This document shows, in pieces, positions 4,489-6,095 of a stretch of DNA of 6,095 nucleotides. The stretch's first letter is position 1. Each line of letters opens with the position of its first letter. Under the pieces are notes generated by a model. It was not told the DNA's origin, did not search any database, and saw nothing but the letters and a program-made list of their open reading frames with translations. Both the position numbers and the translations under genes were made by a program. Origin of the DNA: Pseudomonadota bacterium (GTDB lineage: Bacteria; Myxococcota; UBA9042; PHBI01); contig SXIE01000092.1 of NCBI GenBank assembly GCA_005772945.1, positions 1 to 6,095 on the forward strand, written 5' to 3'.

Positions 4489-5907
4489 ATGCGCACGCGC
4501 TTTGTCGCCTTCGTTCTCCTATCGCTCGTCCTCGGGTTCACGGCGTGTCGGCGTCCGCGCGAGCGCGCTTTCACAAAGGAGCAGGAGCGGCAAATCCAGG
4601 GGGCGCTCCTCGCGAGCCCGCCCAGCCCGAAGTTCCCGATCGGTGCGGTCATGGACCAGAAGGTCCGCATCATCGGTGTCGACCTCGACAAGAACGAGGT
4701 GCGTCCCGGCGATGCCGTGCGCGTGACCTGGTATTGGGAGAGCCTGGCCGACGCCGGCCCCGGTTGGAAGGTGTTCGTCCACATGGAGGGCGGGCCGCGA
4801 CAGGCGTTCGACCACAATCCGGTCGGCGAGCTCTACGCCATCGAGCGCTGGAAGCCGGGCCAGATCATCACCTACACGCAGACCATCAACATCCCGGGCG
4901 ACTACCCCGAGGGCGAGGCCAAGCTGTGGGCGGGCGTCTTCGACGAGAAGGCCTGGACCGAGCGCCAGCAGAACATCCGAATGGAGGTCCTGAACGCCGC
5001 CGCGCTGAAGGTCCCCACCGACAACGACCGGCGCGTCCACATCGCCTCGGTGCGCGTGTCGAAGAGCGCGCGCGCCGATGCGGCGCCGATCACGCCCAAG
5101 CCCGCCGACCGGCGCCCGCGTCGCGCGACCGTGTACCGCGCGCCCGGGCCGATCGCGGTCGATGGGCGCCTCGATGACGCGGGGTGGCAGGGGGTCGTGG
5201 CGGCGTCGGCGTTCGTGTCGCCGGATGGGGCGGACCTCGGGGCGGGGCGGCGGACCGAGGCACGCATGACGTGGGACGATACGTATCTGTACGTGGCGTT
5301 CACCTGCCCCGACACGAACATCCGCAACGATTTTGCGGGGCGCGACGCGACGCTGTGGCAGGCCGATGTGGTCGAGATCTATTTGGATCCGGGTGCGGAC
5401 GGAAAGGATTACCTCGAGCTCCAGGTGTCACCGACGGGCGAGATCTTCGACGCGCTCTTCCCGGGCCGGCGTACGCCGGAGTGGCCCGAGGCCGCGAAGA
5501 ACCTGACGCTGACGGGCATGGTCGGGAAGATCACGAGCCAGGGGACCGTCAACACGGACGGAGAGCCGGACGTGTCGTGGATCGCGGAGATCGCGATTCC
5601 GTGGGCGGAGATCCCGGGGGTTGGCAAGGCGCCCGAGGGTGGCACGGAGTGGGCGGCGAACTTGTATCGCATCGATCAGACGTTCATGTCGGCATGGGCG
5701 CCGGCGGGCGGAGACTTCCACAATACGGCAGGGTTCGGGCGCTGGAGCTTCTCGGCGAGTCCGCCGCCTGGGGCGCAGCCGGCACCGGCTCCTGTGCCCG
5801 CACCTGTTCCGGCACCGATCCCCGCACCCGCACCTACTCCCGCTCCCGCACCCGCACCCGCTCCGGTCCCGGCACCCGCACCAACACCGGCACCGGGCAA
5901 CCCGTGA
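4489..5907 (+). CDS. Lipoprotein with Ig-like domain, CBM9-like carbohydrate-binding domain and Pro-Ala tail
   Basis: The 472-residue product starts with a lipoprotein signal: MRTR, a hydrophobic core (5-19), and the lipobox-like FTAC with Cys20 as the lipidation site. Arg at +2 is compatible with outer-membrane sorting. Residues about 57-168 form a beta-rich domain containing VRPGDAVRVTWYW, ERWKPGQIITYTQTI and YPEGEAKLWAGVFD, resembling Ig-like domains found in some cell-envelope proteins. Residues about 213-422 match CBM9/DOMON-type domains: VDGRLDDAGW (224-233), MTWDDTYLYVAF (260-271), ADVVEIYLDPG (292-302), LELQVSPTGEIFD (309-321), WIAEIAIPW (364-372) and FGRWSFS (416-422). A Pro-Ala tail (about 425-472) ends the protein. 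It is probably a surface or periplasmic polysaccharide-binding protein with no catalytic domain. ATG 4489 was chosen because it places the signal peptide at the N terminus; ATG 4459, or the frame's first ATG at 4369, would add 10 or 40 residues. Its stop overlaps the mazG start. Confidence 0.85.
   Translation: MRTRFVAFVLLSLVLGFTACRRPRERAFTKEQERQIQGALLASPPSPKFPIGAVMDQKVRIIGVDLDKNEVRPGDAVRVTWYWESLADAGPGWKVFVHMEGGPRQAFDHNPVGELYAIERWKPGQIITYTQTINIPGDYPEGEAKLWAGVFDEKAWTERQQNIRMEVLNAAALKVPTDNDRRVHIASVRVSKSARADAAPITPKPADRRPRRATVYRAPGPIAVDGRLDDAGWQGVVAASAFVSPDGADLGAGRRTEARMTWDDTYLYVAFTCPDTNIRNDFAGRDATLWQADVVEIYLDPGADGKDYLELQVSPTGEIFDALFPGRRTPEWPEAAKNLTLTGMVGKITSQGTVNTDGEPDVSWIAEIAIPWAEIPGVGKAPEGGTEWAANLYRIDQTFMSAWAPAGGDFHNTAGFGRWSFSASPPPGAQPAPAPVPAPVPAPIPAPAPTPAPAPAPAPVPAPAPTPAPGNP
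5779..5895 (+). repeat. Degenerate 6-base tandem repeat encoding Pro-Ala/Val/Thr dipeptides
   Basis: About 20 copies of a CCNGCN-like hexamer encode alternating Pro with Ala, Val, Ile or Thr (residues 431-469 of the lipoprotein). Synonymous third bases vary between units, so the array is old or selected at protein level rather than a fresh slippage product. The antisense frame translates as Gly-Ala repeats and is only a shadow. Confidence 0.8.
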
Positions 5908-6095
5908 GGGAGCCCGATCTGGGCCGCCTCGCGCGCGTCATGGCGGACCTTCGCGCGGGCTGCCCGTGGGATCGCGAGCAGACCCTCGAAACCCTCCGCC
6001 ACTTCCTGCTCGAAGAGAGCTACGAGGTGCTCGAGGTCATGAACGGGCCGGACATTGCGGCGCACTGCGAGGAGCTCGGCGACCTTCTGTTCCAG
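5904..6095 (+). CDS. mazG: Nucleoside triphosphate pyrophosphohydrolase MazG, N-terminal part (cut by window edge)
   Basis: The first 64 residues are clearly MazG. LxRLARVMADLRAG-type helix 1 leads into C20-PWDREQT27, the family's hallmark CPWDxxQT. The metal-binding motif follows: E37-E38-S-Y-E41 (EExxE) and E57-L-G-D60 (ExxD), ending in LLFQ at the edge. MazG hydrolyses (d)NTPs to monophosphates and pyrophosphate with Mg2+, acting in nucleotide-pool sanitation and, in E. coli, influencing ppGpp-linked stress survival. GTG 5904 gives the normal N-terminal length; the internal ATG at 5940 would remove most of helix 1. The GTG overlaps the lipoprotein's TGA (GTGA, 5904-5907) and no ribosome-binding site is visible, so translation is probably coupled to the lipoprotein gene. 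The remaining part lies outside the window. Confidence 0.93.
   Translation, partial: MREPDLGRLARVMADLRAGCPWDREQTLETLRHFLLEESYEVLEVMNGPDIAAHCEELGDLLFQ

Noticed and set aside
5779..5895. CRISPR-like or other structured array
   Set aside because: Six-base units in frame encoding Pro-X dipeptides, without spacers; a coding repeat.
5676..6065. Minus-strand open frame with Gly-Ala repeats
   Set aside because: The repeats are the antisense reading of the Pro-Ala tail, and the rest lies opposite mazG.

Overview
The window is strongly GC-rich, and third codon positions in its genes are almost all G or C. Same-strand genes overlap by exactly 4 bases, and three of the starts are GTG. There is a lipoprotein with a long Pro-Ala tail, an ArsA-type ATPase and a two-subunit M16 peptidase. 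This fits a GC-rich Gram-negative bacterium, probably a myxobacterium or other former deltaproteobacterium. That placement is inferred from composition and gene style, because no rRNA or other phylogenetic marker is present.

Layout, left to right. Bases 1-290 are poorly resolved: a possible coiled-coil gene start reads leftward off the edge, and a coding-looking but startless fragment (132-290) ends in a GTGA overlap with the next gene. Gene 287-640 (+) is a small ArsC/Spx-family thioredoxin-fold protein with a CxxC motif. It converges, with only 2 bases between stop codons, on a three-gene leftward operon. Read in its own direction from 4336 to 643, that operon is an ArsA/Get3-type P-loop ATPase, a zinc M16 peptidase with an intact HLFEH site, and an M16 homologue that has lost the zinc site. 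Both junctions are 4-base overlaps (ATGA, GTGA). The two M16 proteins look like the active and inactive halves of a heterodimer.

A 152-bp divergent intergenic region (4337-4488) holds weak candidate promoters for both directions. To its right, on the plus strand, lie a lipoprotein with an Ig-like N-terminal domain, a CBM9-like (DOMON-type) domain and a C-terminal Pro-Ala tail, and then, after another GTGA overlap, the first 64 codons of mazG (NTP pyrophosphohydrolase), cut by the window edge.

The feature most worth following up is the translationally coupled ArsA-type ATPase plus split M16 peptidase. The ATPase appears to lack the usual switch I aspartate motif, and the two peptidase subunits have complementary motif losses. 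The sequence supports co-expression. A shared function, such as ATP-driven handling of a protein or peptide substrate for the protease, is inference. No rRNA, tRNA, CRISPR array, transposase or integrase was seen.
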